Source: UBA5951 sp012269555
GTDB lineage: Bacteria; Pseudomonadota; Alphaproteobacteria; Puniceispirillales; Puniceispirillaceae
Reading direction: 5' to 3'
Length of the DNA stretch: 64,000 nt
Assembly (NCBI GenBank): GCA_038147755.1
Contig: JAYQTS010000001.1
Location: 3,600 to 67,599 of the forward strand
This document shows, in pieces, positions 30,557-39,865 of the stretch; positions within the stretch are counted from its first letter, which is position 1; every line of letters starts with the position of its first letter. Made by a program: the position numbers and the translations under genes. The notes under the pieces are model-generated. The model was not told the origin of the DNA, made no database searches, and was given only the letters and a program-made list of their open reading frames with translations.

Positions 30557-31297
30557 TTATATCATTGCCATCCCACCGTTTACATGCAATGTAGACCCAG
30601 TCAAATAACTTGCCTCTGAAGTGGCTAAATATATGACTGCTGACGCCACTTCATTTGGAGTTCCTAATCTACCAACAGGCACTTGTCCTAGCAATTTTTC
30701 TCTTTGTTTTTCATCTAACATTTCTGTCATAGGTGTTTCTATAAAACCGGGAGCAACAACATTTACAGTAATTCCCCTACTCGCCACCTGTTGGGCGAGT
30801 GATTTGCAAAACCCAATCATACCAGCTTTAGATGCTGAATAATTAGTTTGTCCTGAATTACCAGTTACACCAACAATAGAGGAAATAGATATAATTCTGC
30901 CCCACTTCTGTTTAATCATAGAGCGAATGGCTGTTCTACACAAAATCATATTTGCTGTTAGATTTACATCTAATACTCTCTGCCACTCTTCAACTTTCAT
31001 TCGTAATAACAATCCATCTATTGCAAAACCAGCATTATTTATAAGAATATCTATTGGAGAATCGGATAATTTGCTTGCGGACTCTACAAGTGAAGATACC
31101 GCTTCTAAATCACTAAGGTCTGCTGCAATATAGGAAGAATTTGACCCTAGCTGATTTGCAAGACTAATGAGTTTCTCTTCACGTGTTCCATGTAATACTA
31201 CATAGGCTCCTTGCTGATGAAGCCGCGTCGCAATTGCTTTACCGATGCCACCACTTGCTCCAGTAACAAGAGCTGTCTTTCCAGTTAATTCAAACAT
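30557..31297 (-). CDS. fabG: 3-oxoacyl-ACP reductase
   Basis: 246-aa SDR reductase of fatty-acid elongation, NADPH dependent. The cofactor loop is LVTGASGGIGKAIATRLHQQ, then DILINNAGFAIDGLLLRMK. The catalytic residues are Ser in RIISISSIVGVTGNSGQTNY and the YxxxK of NYSASKAGMIGFCKSLAQQ. The C-terminus has APGFIETPMTEMLDEKQREK and TGSTLHVNGGMAMI. Position between fabD and acpP confirms FabG rather than another SDR. Confidence 0.96.
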   Translation of the reverse strand: MFELTGKTALVTGASGGIGKAIATRLHQQGAYVVLHGTREEKLISLANQLGSNSSYIAADLSDLEAVSSLVESASKLSDSPIDILINNAGFAIDGLLLRMKVEEWQRVLDVNLTANMILCRTAIRSMIKQKWGRIISISSIVGVTGNSGQTNYSASKAGMIGFCKSLAQQVASRGITVNVVAPGFIETPMTEMLDEKQREKLLGQVPVGRLGTPNEVASAVIYLATSEASYLTGSTLHVNGGMAMI

Positions 31298-31374
31298 AAA
31301 AGTATCCTTTATTCTTATTTCTAATATCTTTATTGGAAACTGCCTTTATCACTGCAAAAAAAAGAAATAACAGC

Positions 31375-32322
31375 TTAAGAAAAATAATCTGTTATGTCTT
31401 TATATGACTCTAGTGATATTGTTTTCACATCTGTAATTGTTCTTTTGACCAAACCAGACAAAACTTTTCCAGTTCCTATTTCTACAAATTGACTAACTCC
31501 ATTTTTAGCCAAATTTAAAATTGTTTCTCGCCACCGCACTCTTGCAGTCACCTGGGCAACTAAATTTAATCTAAGTTTACTAATATCTTCTTCGACTAAT
31601 GCCGTTACATTGCAGAAAATCTTCAATTGAGGAGGTTTAAACTCACTTTCATTTAAGTGGTCTAACATTATTTCTGCTGCAGGAGCCATTAAATCAGAGT
31701 GAAATGGAGCGCTAACTGGCAACATAAGACTTTTTTTTATGCCTTTCTGCTTTGCCATTTCACACAATATCTCAACTGCATTTTTGTGCCCACTTACAAC
31801 GATTTGACCAGGAGAATTATCGTTAGCAATTTGCACTATCTCATTAGACTGAGTTGTATTAAAGGAAGCTATTAGAGATTCCACTTGCTCTATTTCTGAG
31901 CCTAATATTGCTGCCATAGCACCGACGCCAACCGGGGTAGCAGATTGCATAGCATCTCCCCTTATCCTCAACAATTTTGCAGCTTTTGTTATGTCAATTG
32001 ACTTTGCGGCTGCCAGTGCAGAATACTCACCAAGGGAGTGACCTGCAGCAAATGAAGCAATTTTTCTAATATCACCAAACCTCTCCTCAATCGCAGCGAC
32101 AACAGCCAATGAACTTGCAAAAATCGCTGGTTGAGCATTTCTGGTAAGTTGAAGGACATCTTTAGGGCCGTCTCTCATGATGGAAAACAAATCTTCTGAT
32201 AACGACTCGTTTACTTGTTCAAAAACGAGTTTAGCGGATTTGCTTTCACTGGCGAGCGCTGCACCCATTCCAATTATTTGTGAACCTTGACCGGGGAATA
32301 AAAATGCTACGGGTGCTTCCAT
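31375..32322 (-). CDS. fabD: Malonyl-CoA:ACP transacylase
   Basis: FabD loads malonate from CoA onto ACP. From the ATG at 32322 it has about 315 aa (MEAPVAFLFPGQGSQIIGMG, the conserved N-terminus); the open frame extends 20 residues further but that part is not conserved. The nucleophile is in FAAGHSLGEYSALAAA, and the histidine in LPVSAPFHSDLMAPAAEI. QIVVSGHKNAVEIL and FVEIGTGKVLSGLVKR follow. It is the first gene of the fatty-acid run and diverges from rpsF. Confidence 0.95.
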   Translation of the reverse strand: MEAPVAFLFPGQGSQIIGMGAALASESKSAKLVFEQVNESLSEDLFSIMRDGPKDVLQLTRNAQPAIFASSLAVVAAIEERFGDIRKIASFAAGHSLGEYSALAAAKSIDITKAAKLLRIRGDAMQSATPVGVGAMAAILGSEIEQVESLIASFNTTQSNEIVQIANDNSPGQIVVSGHKNAVEILCEMAKQKGIKKSLMLPVSAPFHSDLMAPAAEIMLDHLNESEFKPPQLKIFCNVTALVEEDISKLRLNLVAQVTARVRWRETILNLAKNGVSQFVEIGTGKVLSGLVKRTITDVKTISLESYKDITDYFS

Positions 32323-32493
32323 ATTAATACTCTTTGAATTCTTTGAATTAATTTTTAAAAACTGGTTTACCCCATTTGCCAAATATGGTGAAGCGTATTT
32401 TAAAACTATAGTCTTGCAAACTCAAATATTTTATTGCATATAGTGTTTTTATCGATTGATTTATGTGTAAAATCCGCAAAATCACACTCCCTT

Positions 32494-32539
32494 GCCAGTA
32501 TCGATACTGGCTCGTTACATGAATAATTGATTATGTAAC
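32494..32539 (+). promoter_or_regulatory. Tandem inverted repeats in the rpsF leader
   Basis: An 18-bp perfect palindrome, GCCAGTATCGATACTGGC (32494-32511), is followed at once by GTTACAT (32514-32520) and ATGTAAC (32533-32539) around a 12-base loop. In RNA these give two neighbouring hairpins ending about 21 bases before the rpsF ATG. Many bacteria control rpsF-rpsR with an S6:S18-binding leader, so this is a candidate for such an element. The known CCG bulge is not obvious, and the first repeat could equally be a DNA operator for fabD or rpsF. Confidence 0.5.
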
Positions 32540-32560
32540 CATTAGCCATAAGAGAGAATA

Positions 32561-32971
32561 ATGAGGCTATATGAATGCGTGATAATTGGGCGACAGGATG
32601 TATCGTCTGGGCATTTTGAAGAATTAGTTAACGAATTTTGTTCTATAATTGAAAAAGACGGAGGCTCTGTCAAATAAAGAGAGTATTGGGGTCTGCGTTC
32701 GCTTGCATATAGAATAAAAAAGAACCGCAAGGGCCATTACATTCTTTTAAATTTCGAAACCAATCCAAAAACACTTAAAGAGTTTGAGCGTGTTATGGGA
32801 CTAAACGAAGATATTCTCCGTTTTATGACAATAGTCATAGATGCAGTGGAAGAAAATCCCTCTGTTATGATGCAAACCAAGCCAGAACGTCCACGCTCTG
32901 AAAAAACAGAGAGACAAGTGTCTCAAAACGATGATGAAATTAATAATGAATTGTCTGCTGAGGGAGTTTAA
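32561..32971 (+). CDS. rpsF: 30S ribosomal protein S6 (in-frame stop)
   Basis: A 136-codon reading from the ATG at 32561 (MRLYECVIIGRQDVSSGHFE). An in-frame TAA at codon 39 (32675-32677) cuts GGSVK(stop)REYWGLRSLAYR; the S6 family has KKxEYWGxRxLAYxIKK here, so AAA read as TAA is likely. After the stop the protein continues KKNRKGHYILLNFETNP and ends in a charged tail. rpsR starts 3 bp later. Without the stop the length is normal for alphaproteobacterial S6, which often has an extended C-terminus. An AGAGAG purine tract lies 5 bases before the start. Confidence 0.9.
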
Positions 32972-32973
32972 AA

Positions 32974-33228
32974 ATGACCCAATTAGAAATTACAAGAGAG
33001 GCAATCCGCCGACCACAAAATAGACGTCGTAAGTCATGTCCTTTTTCAGGTCCTAATGCCCCCAAAATTGATTACAAGGATGTAAAATTACTAACTAGAT
33101 TTGTTTCTGAAAGAGGAAAAATAGTTCCATCTCGGATTTCAGCCGTATCAGCAAAGAAACAGCGTGAATTATCTAATGCAATTAAGCGGGCACGTTTTTT
33201 AGCCTTAATGCCATATGCTTCTATTTAA
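32974..33228 (+). CDS. rpsR: 30S ribosomal protein S18
   Basis: 84 aa, basic, with the typical S18 core CPFSGPNAPKIDYKDVKLLT, RFVSERGKIVPSRISAVSAK and KKQRELSNAIKRARFLALMP. S18 pairs with S6 on the 30S platform. It follows rpsF directly and precedes rplI by 15 bp, the standard operon order. Confidence 0.97.
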   Translation: MTQLEITREAIRRPQNRRRKSCPFSGPNAPKIDYKDVKLLTRFVSERGKIVPSRISAVSAKKQRELSNAIKRARFLALMPYASI

Positions 33229-33243
33229 AAAGGATAATGAATT

Positions 33244-33846
33244 ATGGAAATTGTACTTTTAGAGCGCGTTGAGAAACTTGGTAAGATTGGTGATGTTGTT
33301 AAGGTAAAACCTGGATACGCAAGAAATTTTTTGTTACCTCGCGGGAAGGCATTGCGAGCTAACAAACAAAATTTAGCAAAATTTGAAGCAGAGCGTAGCG
33401 CTATAGAAGCCCGAAATGCGGATGCAAAGAAAAGCGCAGAATTACTATCCGAATCTATAGGAGATCTTAACGTTGACATCGTCCGAGCAGCTTCTGAAAT
33501 GGGTCAATTATATGGTTCCGTGACATCGCGTGATATATCGGAGGCGATTTCAAAAGCGGGATATGAAGTTGAAAAAAGACTAGTGGTAATGGACGCCGCC
33601 ATCAAAACATTAGGATTGTTTACTATAAAATTGGCACTTCACCCCGAGGTTAGTAAGAAAATTGTGGTAAATGTTGCACGTTCACTTGAGGAAGCAAAAA
33701 TGCAATTAGATTCTGGGAAGGCGGTGATTACAAACCTGAATGAAGAGAGCCAAGAGGAGACTTCGCAGCTTACTGCAAATATTGAAGTTGAAAATAATAA
33801 TGACGAGCTTCAAGGCGATAAAGACGACACTGAGAATGTTCAGTAG
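33244..33846 (+). CDS. rplI: 50S ribosomal protein L9
   Basis: 200 aa. The N-terminal RNA-binding domain reads MEIVLLERVEKLGKIGDVVK then VKPGYARNFLLPRGKALRAN. A connecting helix follows, then the C-terminal domain (MGQLYGSVTSRDISEAISKA). The tail from about residue 165 is acidic and low in complexity (EESQEETSQLTANIEVENNN), an extension seen in many alphaproteobacterial L9 proteins. Last gene of the rpsF operon, followed by a strong terminator. Confidence 0.97.
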   Translation: MEIVLLERVEKLGKIGDVVKVKPGYARNFLLPRGKALRANKQNLAKFEAERSAIEARNADAKKSAELLSESIGDLNVDIVRAASEMGQLYGSVTSRDISEAISKAGYEVEKRLVVMDAAIKTLGLFTIKLALHPEVSKKIVVNVARSLEEAKMQLDSGKAVITNLNEESQEETSQLTANIEVENNNDELQGDKDDTENVQ

Positions 33847-33915
33847 CTAAACAAACGAACAAGCATTTCTTAATAAAAAGCTTATCAATTTAAGTTATTG
33901 CCTTTTTTTAATGTA

Positions 33916-33952
33916 AAAATACCAGCCGCTCTCTATGGTTGGTATTTTTTTT
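33916..33952 (+). terminator. Rho-independent terminator after rplI
   Basis: A stem AATACCAGCC/GGTTGGTATT (one G-U pair; left arm near 33918-33927, right arm 33937-33946) with a 9-base loop is followed by a run of T to 33952. It lies about 70 bp after the rplI stop and would end the rpsF-rpsR-rplI transcript before dnaB. Confidence 0.85.
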
Positions 33953-34020
33953 GAGTTATCCCTGTTATCCTCGTTTTCCACAACTAGAAAAGAAACTAGA
34001 TTAGGTATAATCTATTGATT

Positions 34021-35526
34021 ATGAGTGAAAATAAAAATGATAAAACTATAGCACTATTTCCACAAAATGATGCTGGGGTAAATTCAGTACGTTCCATGCC
34101 AAATAATATTGCTGCTGAACAAAATTATCTTGGCGCACTTTTATATGACAACCAAGTTCTCGACAAAACTAATGACTTGATTCGCCCTGAACATTTTTTC
34201 GACCCATTGCATGGCAAGATATTTGAATCAGCCTCTAAGTTGATTATTCGCGGTCAAGTTGCCAATAATGTAACGCTGAAGGCATTAATAATCTCTGATC
34301 CCACTATCTCCGAAATTGACGTTGATAACTACCTAGGTGACTTAATTGATGGAATTATATCAATCTCAGATGCTTTAGATTATGCCCAAATAATACATAA
34401 TAATTATCTTCGGCGTGAACTAATTCGGATTTCTGATACCATTATTAGGGATGCGACTCATCCAGACATAGAACATTCAGCTTTCCGCCAAATTGAAGCT
34501 GCTGAACAACATTTATTTAATTTAGCAGAAAAGGACAGTGCAGATGTGGGTCTCCGCCCCTTTTTATCCGTCCTAACTGAAACAATTAAACGAGCAGAAA
34601 TTGCAGCTAATTCGGATGGTCATTTATCAGGATTATCTACTGGACTAACTGGTCTAAATAATCTTCTAGGAGGGATGCATAAATCAGACCTTATAATCAT
34701 AGCAGGTCGACCTGCAATGGGAAAAACAGCGCTCGCAACAAATATCGCCTTTCACGCCGCCACAACCACTCGTACAGGCGAAAAAGCTGCGCCTGTAGCT
34801 TTTTTCTCGCTTGAAATGTCTGCAGAACAACTTGGTCTTAGAATTCTTTCTGAGCGCTCAGAACTAGACTCTGAGAATATCAGAAGAGGTAAATTAAAAA
34901 CAGAAGAATTCAATAAACTAGTAAATGCTAACCGTGAAATTAATATGGCTCCATTTTTCATTGATGACACCCCTGCTTTGTCAATTAGTCAACTTGCAAG
35001 CCGTGCCAGAAGAATGAAACGTACCTCAGGACTAGGGCTTATCGTGGTTGACTATCTTCAACTGCTACAAGCCCAAATTGGAGTTAAACCAGAGAACAGA
35101 GTTCAGGAGATTTCAAATATAACGCGCTCTCTGAAGGCGCTTGCCAAAGAGCTAGATATACCTGTTCTTGCTTTATCTCAGCTGCCCCGCGCAGTTGAAC
35201 AAAGAGAAGATAAACGACCTAATCTAGCAGACCTGAGAGAATCTGGTTCAATAGAGCAAGATTCCGATGTAGTAATGTTTGTATATAGAGAAGAATATTA
35301 TCTCTCTAAGAGCGAGCCAGAAAGAAAAGATAATGAAACAACGGAAAAATATAATGAACGCTATGATAATTGGACAAAAAGACTAGAGAAATCAGCTGGT
35401 CTTGCAGAAATTTTAATTGCAAAGCAACGGCATGGACCAGTGGGCAATGTAACCGTTCAATTTGAAGGAAGACTTACAAAATTTCATGATCCAATCTCCT
35501 CAGATTATCTTCCAGAAAATTTTTAA
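34021..35526 (+). CDS. dnaB: Replicative DNA helicase
   Basis: About 501 aa from ATG 34021 (a TTG two codons upstream is less likely). The N-terminal primase-interacting domain begins PNNIAAEQNYLGALLYDNQV. The RecA-like core has LIIIAGRPAMGKTALATNIA (Walker A) and SRARRMKRTSGLGLIVVDYL (Walker B). Next come PVLALSQLPRAVEQREDKRP and ADLRESGSIEQDSDVVMFVY, which are DnaB signatures. It unwinds DNA at the replication fork. alr follows with only 37 bp between. Confidence 0.97.
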   Translation: MSENKNDKTIALFPQNDAGVNSVRSMPNNIAAEQNYLGALLYDNQVLDKTNDLIRPEHFFDPLHGKIFESASKLIIRGQVANNVTLKALIISDPTISEIDVDNYLGDLIDGIISISDALDYAQIIHNNYLRRELIRISDTIIRDATHPDIEHSAFRQIEAAEQHLFNLAEKDSADVGLRPFLSVLTETIKRAEIAANSDGHLSGLSTGLTGLNNLLGGMHKSDLIIIAGRPAMGKTALATNIAFHAATTTRTGEKAAPVAFFSLEMSAEQLGLRILSERSELDSENIRRGKLKTEEFNKLVNANREINMAPFFIDDTPALSISQLASRARRMKRTSGLGLIVVDYLQLLQAQIGVKPENRVQEISNITRSLKALAKELDIPVLALSQLPRAVEQREDKRPNLADLRESGSIEQDSDVVMFVYREEYYLSKSEPERKDNETTEKYNERYDNWTKRLEKSAGLAEILIAKQRHGPVGNVTVQFEGRLTKFHDPISSDYLPENF

Positions 35527-35563
35527 TAGATTTATTTGTAAAAAAATACCAAAATTAAAATTT

Positions 35564-36772
35564 ATGTGTCTCACTAGATTTTTTGGGAACCAATTTGTGT
35601 CGACTGAGTTATCACACTTCATTATTGACCTAGAGCAACTAACGCGAAATTGGCAGTGGTTAAATACAAAAACTGATGCCAATTGCCATACTGCTTGTGT
35701 GGTAAAAGCAGATGGCTATGGTCATGGGATGAATACCATTGCTTTCAGTTTGTTCGAAGCTGGATGCCGAACTTTTTGCGTTGCAAGACTCGAAGAAGCG
35801 CTCCAGCTTCGTTTCTTTTTAATTCAAAAAAATGTTGGGATAGATGTTGTTGAAATTATATCTTTTGACGGCCTGCAAAAAAGTGATTTTTCTTTATACC
35901 AAAAATATAAAATAATACCTGCGCTTAAACAAGTTTCTGAGATTGAATTTTCTATAAATATTGCTCGCATTGCGGGCGAGAAATTCCCAGTTTGGATGCA
36001 ACTGGATACTGGAATGAACCGTCTAGGGATTTCCGAAAATGAATTAAACTCATTTTTTGAAGGAAGCTCTATCAATGACATGACTGGACTTGATGTCAAA
36101 GTTGTAATGAGCCATCTCTCTTGCTCTGACGCGCCAAATCATAGTGCAAATGAGAAACAAAGAACGCGTTTTATAAAAATGAGTAAAAAGTTTCGAACAG
36201 CATCATTGTCATTATCCGCAAGCCATGGCCTTCTAATATCAAAAAGTTTTCATTTTGATATCATACGTCCAGGAATTGCACTTTATGGTTATCAGGACAA
36301 TCCAGGCATAAACTTTGGATGTAAACCCATCCTAAATTGGATGGCACCAATATTACAAATACGTGATATAAATAAAGGTGAACAAATCGGTTATGGTGCT
36401 GATTATACTGCAAGCCAACCAATGCGTATTGCAACAATTGGCGCCGGTTATGCCGATGGTTACAATCGTTCTCTTTCCAGTTTTGGGAAAATAGAGGTAG
36501 GTGGTTATATCTGCAAACCAGTCGGACGTATCTCTATGGACAGTTTAGTAATAGATATATCAAATGTTCCTGAGGCATATTTGGCAGAAATATCACAAGT
36601 ATGCCTTCTTGGTGAGCATTATAACGCAAAAGATATGGCTGCTGATTTGTCGACTATAAGCTATGAAATTCTTACCAACCTTGGTTCTAGGCCAAAAGAT
36701 TATACAAAAAATAGACAAAACGGCTTCATACCTTTGAAAAATCTCTTATTTAATAAATTTTCTAAAAATTAA
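35564..36772 (+). CDS. alr: Alanine racemase
   Basis: PLP enzyme making D-alanine for peptidoglycan. About 402 aa from ATG 35564; the open frame overlaps dnaB upstream but that part is not conserved. A GTG at 35597 is another option. The PLP lysine is in ACVVKADGYGHGMNTIAF. The second catalytic base Tyr is in NKGEQIGYGADYTASQPM, with IATIGAGYADGYNRSLS and KPVGRISMDSLVIDIS after it. MQLDTGMNRLGI is also typical. dnaB-alr-radA order is common in this class, here with mlaEF inserted before radA. Confidence 0.94.
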   Translation: MCLTRFFGNQFVSTELSHFIIDLEQLTRNWQWLNTKTDANCHTACVVKADGYGHGMNTIAFSLFEAGCRTFCVARLEEALQLRFFLIQKNVGIDVVEIISFDGLQKSDFSLYQKYKIIPALKQVSEIEFSINIARIAGEKFPVWMQLDTGMNRLGISENELNSFFEGSSINDMTGLDVKVVMSHLSCSDAPNHSANEKQRTRFIKMSKKFRTASLSLSASHGLLISKSFHFDIIRPGIALYGYQDNPGINFGCKPILNWMAPILQIRDINKGEQIGYGADYTASQPMRIATIGAGYADGYNRSLSSFGKIEVGGYICKPVGRISMDSLVIDISNVPEAYLAEISQVCLLGEHYNAKDMAADLSTISYEILTNLGSRPKDYTKNRQNGFIPLKNLLFNKFSKN

Positions 36773-36781
36773 AATTTAAAA

Positions 36782-37627
36782 TTGAGTAATTTTATAGATT
36801 TAAAATTGAGATGCATGGTAAAAGATAATTATTTTTGTTTTAAAAAGGGTCCATATAATGGGGTTTTTTCAATCACTGGTCGAAGTGGTTTAAGATTATG
36901 CCACATGATAGGCAGCATAGCATTATTTATTGTTCTTTCATTACGTTGGTGTCTGATACCACCTTTTTATGGTAGGCAGATAGTGAGACAGCTTATTGAT
37001 GTTGGCTACTACTCTCTTCCTGTGGTTGGACTAACAACACTTTTCTCTGGAATGGTACTTGCTCTACAAAGCTATACTGGTTTTGAGCGTTTTTCGGCTG
37101 AAGACACTGTTGCGACCGTTGTAGTTCTTTCTGTCACTCGTGAACTTGGGCCAGTTTTAGCAGGATTAATGGTTGCTGGCAGAGTTGGGGCTTCTATCGC
37201 TGCTGAAATTGGAACTATGCGCGTTACTGACCAGATTGATGCTCTGGAAACACTATCAACAAGACCTATGCAATATTTAGTGGGACCTCGCTTGATAGCA
37301 GGAACAATATGCCTTCCTATATTGGTTCTAATTGGCAATATTATTGGAGTTTTCGGAGGCTATCTAGTTGGAATTTATAGGCTTGGATTTAATTCTTCCA
37401 TATATCTCTCAAAAACATTAGAATTTCTTGAGTTTAGTGATGTAATGTTAGGGCTTTTAAAAGCAGCTATATTTGGATTTATTATTGCTCTGATGGGATG
37501 CTATCATGGATATTTTTCTGGTCGTGGCGCGGAGGGTGTTGGAAAGGCTACAACAAATGCGGTTGTTTCTGCTTCAATATTGATTCTAATAGCTAATTAT
37601 TCTGTTACTGCTTTGTTCTTTGGATAA
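36782..37627 (+). CDS. mlaE: MlaE-family ABC transporter permease
   Basis: Inner-membrane permease of the Mla phospholipid transport system, 270-281 aa. Five or so hydrophobic segments and the family core are visible: GLTTLFSGMVLALQSYTGFE, TRELGPVLAGLMVAGRVGAS and IAAEIGTMRVTDQIDALETL. The C-terminal helix region reads SILILIANYSVTALFFG. The track start is TTG 36782; ATG 36815 (MVKDNYF) is a plausible alternative. It pairs with mlaF 5 bp downstream. MlaD and MlaB are not in this window. Confidence 0.92.
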   Translation: MSNFIDLKLRCMVKDNYFCFKKGPYNGVFSITGRSGLRLCHMIGSIALFIVLSLRWCLIPPFYGRQIVRQLIDVGYYSLPVVGLTTLFSGMVLALQSYTGFERFSAEDTVATVVVLSVTRELGPVLAGLMVAGRVGASIAAEIGTMRVTDQIDALETLSTRPMQYLVGPRLIAGTICLPILVLIGNIIGVFGGYLVGIYRLGFNSSIYLSKTLEFLEFSDVMLGLLKAAIFGFIIALMGCYHGYFSGRGAEGVGKATTNAVVSASILILIANYSVTALFFG

Positions 37628-37632
37628 TTAAA

Positions 37633-38451
37633 ATGACTGATGAAAAAAAACGGAATGTAAAGATAAAAATCTCAAATCTTGTTAAGCATTTTGGAGGAGA
37701 TTATGTTCTTAACGGATTCAGTTTATCATTAAAAAAAAGTGAATCTCTATGCTTAATTGGCACATCTGGAAGTGGAAAATCAGTGGCTTTAAAATGTCTA
37801 ATTGGGCTGCTATCTCCTGACTCTGGCTCAATAACGGTAGATGACCAAGAGACTGTAGGACAAAGTAGACCTCAACATGAAGCGATGCTCAAGCGTTTTG
37901 GAATGACCTTCCAGTTTGGCGCCCTCTTTGATTCTCTTCCTATTTGGGAGAACGTTACCTTCAGGTTACGTCAAAAAGAAAAATTAAATAAAAAAGAAGC
38001 AAAAGAAATAGCAGGAGATATACTAAGCCAACTTGGCCTAGCTCATCAAGTACTTGAACTTTTCCCAGCTGAATTATCCGGGGGTATGCAGAAAAGGGTT
38101 GCAATAGCAAGGGCAATAGCAGACAAACCTGAAATTCTTTTATTTGATGAACCAACATCAGGTCTTGACCCTATAACTTCTGGTGTGATTAATGATTTGA
38201 TTTTAAACTCAGTTAATAGACTTGGTGCAACTACCCTTACCATCTCGCATGATATGGCATCTGTTCGCCAAATTGCAGATACAGTCGCAATGTTGCATAA
38301 TGGGCGCATAATATGGTGCGGACCTGTTAAAGATATAAATCATACAGGTATTTCCGAGGTTGACCAATTTGTAAATGGCAAACCTTATGGACCCCTTACA
38401 ACAAATAAACGAGAAATGCTTCAATCGAAGCAAACTGAGATATCAGTTTAA
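37633..38451 (+). CDS. mlaF: MlaF-family ABC transporter ATP-binding protein
   Basis: 272-aa ATPase partner of MlaE. Walker A is CLIGTSGSGKSVALKCLIGL, the signature ELSGGMQKRVAIARAIADKP, Walker B ILLFDEPTSGLDPITSGVI, and the switch histidine TLTISHDMASV. The MlaF group is marked by LFDSLPIWENVTFRLR after the Q-loop. Drives lipid movement between the inner and outer membranes. Its stop overlaps the radA ATG (TAATG at 38451). Confidence 0.94.
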   Translation: MTDEKKRNVKIKISNLVKHFGGDYVLNGFSLSLKKSESLCLIGTSGSGKSVALKCLIGLLSPDSGSITVDDQETVGQSRPQHEAMLKRFGMTFQFGALFDSLPIWENVTFRLRQKEKLNKKEAKEIAGDILSQLGLAHQVLELFPAELSGGMQKRVAIARAIADKPEILLFDEPTSGLDPITSGVINDLILNSVNRLGATTLTISHDMASVRQIADTVAMLHNGRIIWCGPVKDINHTGISEVDQFVNGKPYGPLTTNKREMLQSKQTEISV

Positions 38452-39819
38452 TGGGTAAAAATACTCAATTTCACTGTCAACAATGTGGATCTGTTTACCC
38501 TAAATGGTCAGGTAGATGTGAAGCTTGCGGTGCTTGGAATAGTATCGTCGAAGAACAAGTTAGCAGTAGGCCAAGTTTTGCAAAATCAGCAAAATCAGCC
38601 AGAAAAATTGAATTTTATTCCTTAACTGATCAAAAAAATGACCAAGAAACCAAAAGATTATTATCAGGTATATCGGAGTTTGATAGAGTAACGGGTGGCG
38701 GTATTGTGCCAGGTTCAGCTATTTTAATTGGAGGAGACCCTGGTATCGGAAAATCAACATTATTATTACAAATTGCATGCAGTATATCTCGAAGAAAAAA
38801 TCAAACAATATACATAACAGGAGAAGAATCAGCAGACCAAGTGAGACTTAGAAGTCAAAGATTGGGTCTTTCAAACACAAATATAAATGTTGCAACTGCA
38901 ACTAATGCTACCGACATCTCAGAAACCATTAGGAGAACTCCAGAGCTTGAACTAATTATCATTGATTCGATCCAAACTATGTATCTACCTGCCTTAGATT
39001 CTAGTCCAGGAACAGTAAGTCAGGTTCGAGCATCTGCACAAGAATTAATTCAGGCAGCAAAAACAAATGATACAGCTCTTATTTTTGTTGGCCATGTAAC
39101 TAAAGATGGTGCAATAGCAGGACCAAGGGTACTTGAACACATGGTTGATTCTGTTCTTCATTTTGAAGGAGATAGGAGCCATCATTTTAGGATATTGAGA
39201 GGTATCAAAAATCGGTTCGGCGCAACTGACGAAATAGGCGTTTTTGAAATGACGGCAATTGGATTAAATGAAATTTCTAACCCTTCAGAATTATTCCTTG
39301 GTGAGAGAAAAAATGAGATGGCAGGAACCGCTGTTTTTGCCGCGATTGAAGGAAGCAGACCATTACTTGTAGAAATTGAGGCACTTGTTGCACACTCTCC
39401 CCTCGCAAGCCCTAGAAGAAATGTTGTCGGCTGGGAGTCCAGCAGACTAGCTATGCTAACTGCCGTGTTAGAAGCAAGATGTGGGATTCCTCTTTCTGGA
39501 AGGGATATATTTTTAAATGTTGCTGGCGGCATGAAAATTCAGGAACCTGCAGCGGACCTTGCGGTTGCAGCTGCTCTAATTTCATCGGTTAGGAACCACC
39601 CACTTCCTGAAAGGTCCGTCTTTTTTGGAGAGGTCGCGCTTTCATCTCAGATTAGGCAAGTTTCACAGGCAGAACAACGGCTCAAGGAGGCAAAAAACTG
39701 GGGTTTGAAAAGCCTTCCTTCCAAGACCAATAAAAAGAAATAAGATTAACACTGACCTTAAATTAACTTATTCAGAAAATTTATCTGATTTGATTGACAT
39801 TCTTGATAGGATATCGTGA
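38451..39819 (+). CDS. radA: DNA repair protein RadA (C-terminus frameshifted)
   Basis: RadA/Sms is a RecA-like branch-migration helicase. A zinc finger opens the protein (CQQCGSVYPKWSGRCEACGA). Walker A is AILIGGDPGIGKSTLLLQIA, and the RadA-specific KNRFG motif is in GIKNRFGATDEIGVFEM. The Lon-like C-terminal domain follows. The open frame stops early at 39743. Adding one A to the A6 run at 39692-39697 and one G at 39712 restores KKLGFEKAFLPRPIKRNKIN and a C-terminus ending LTYSENLSDLIDILDRIS with TGA at 39817-39819. That gives about 456 aa, the usual size. Confidence 0.9.
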
Positions 39820-39865
39820 TTATAAAATCGAGTATTACCAAATCTAGCATAAAAGTCCGAAGAAT

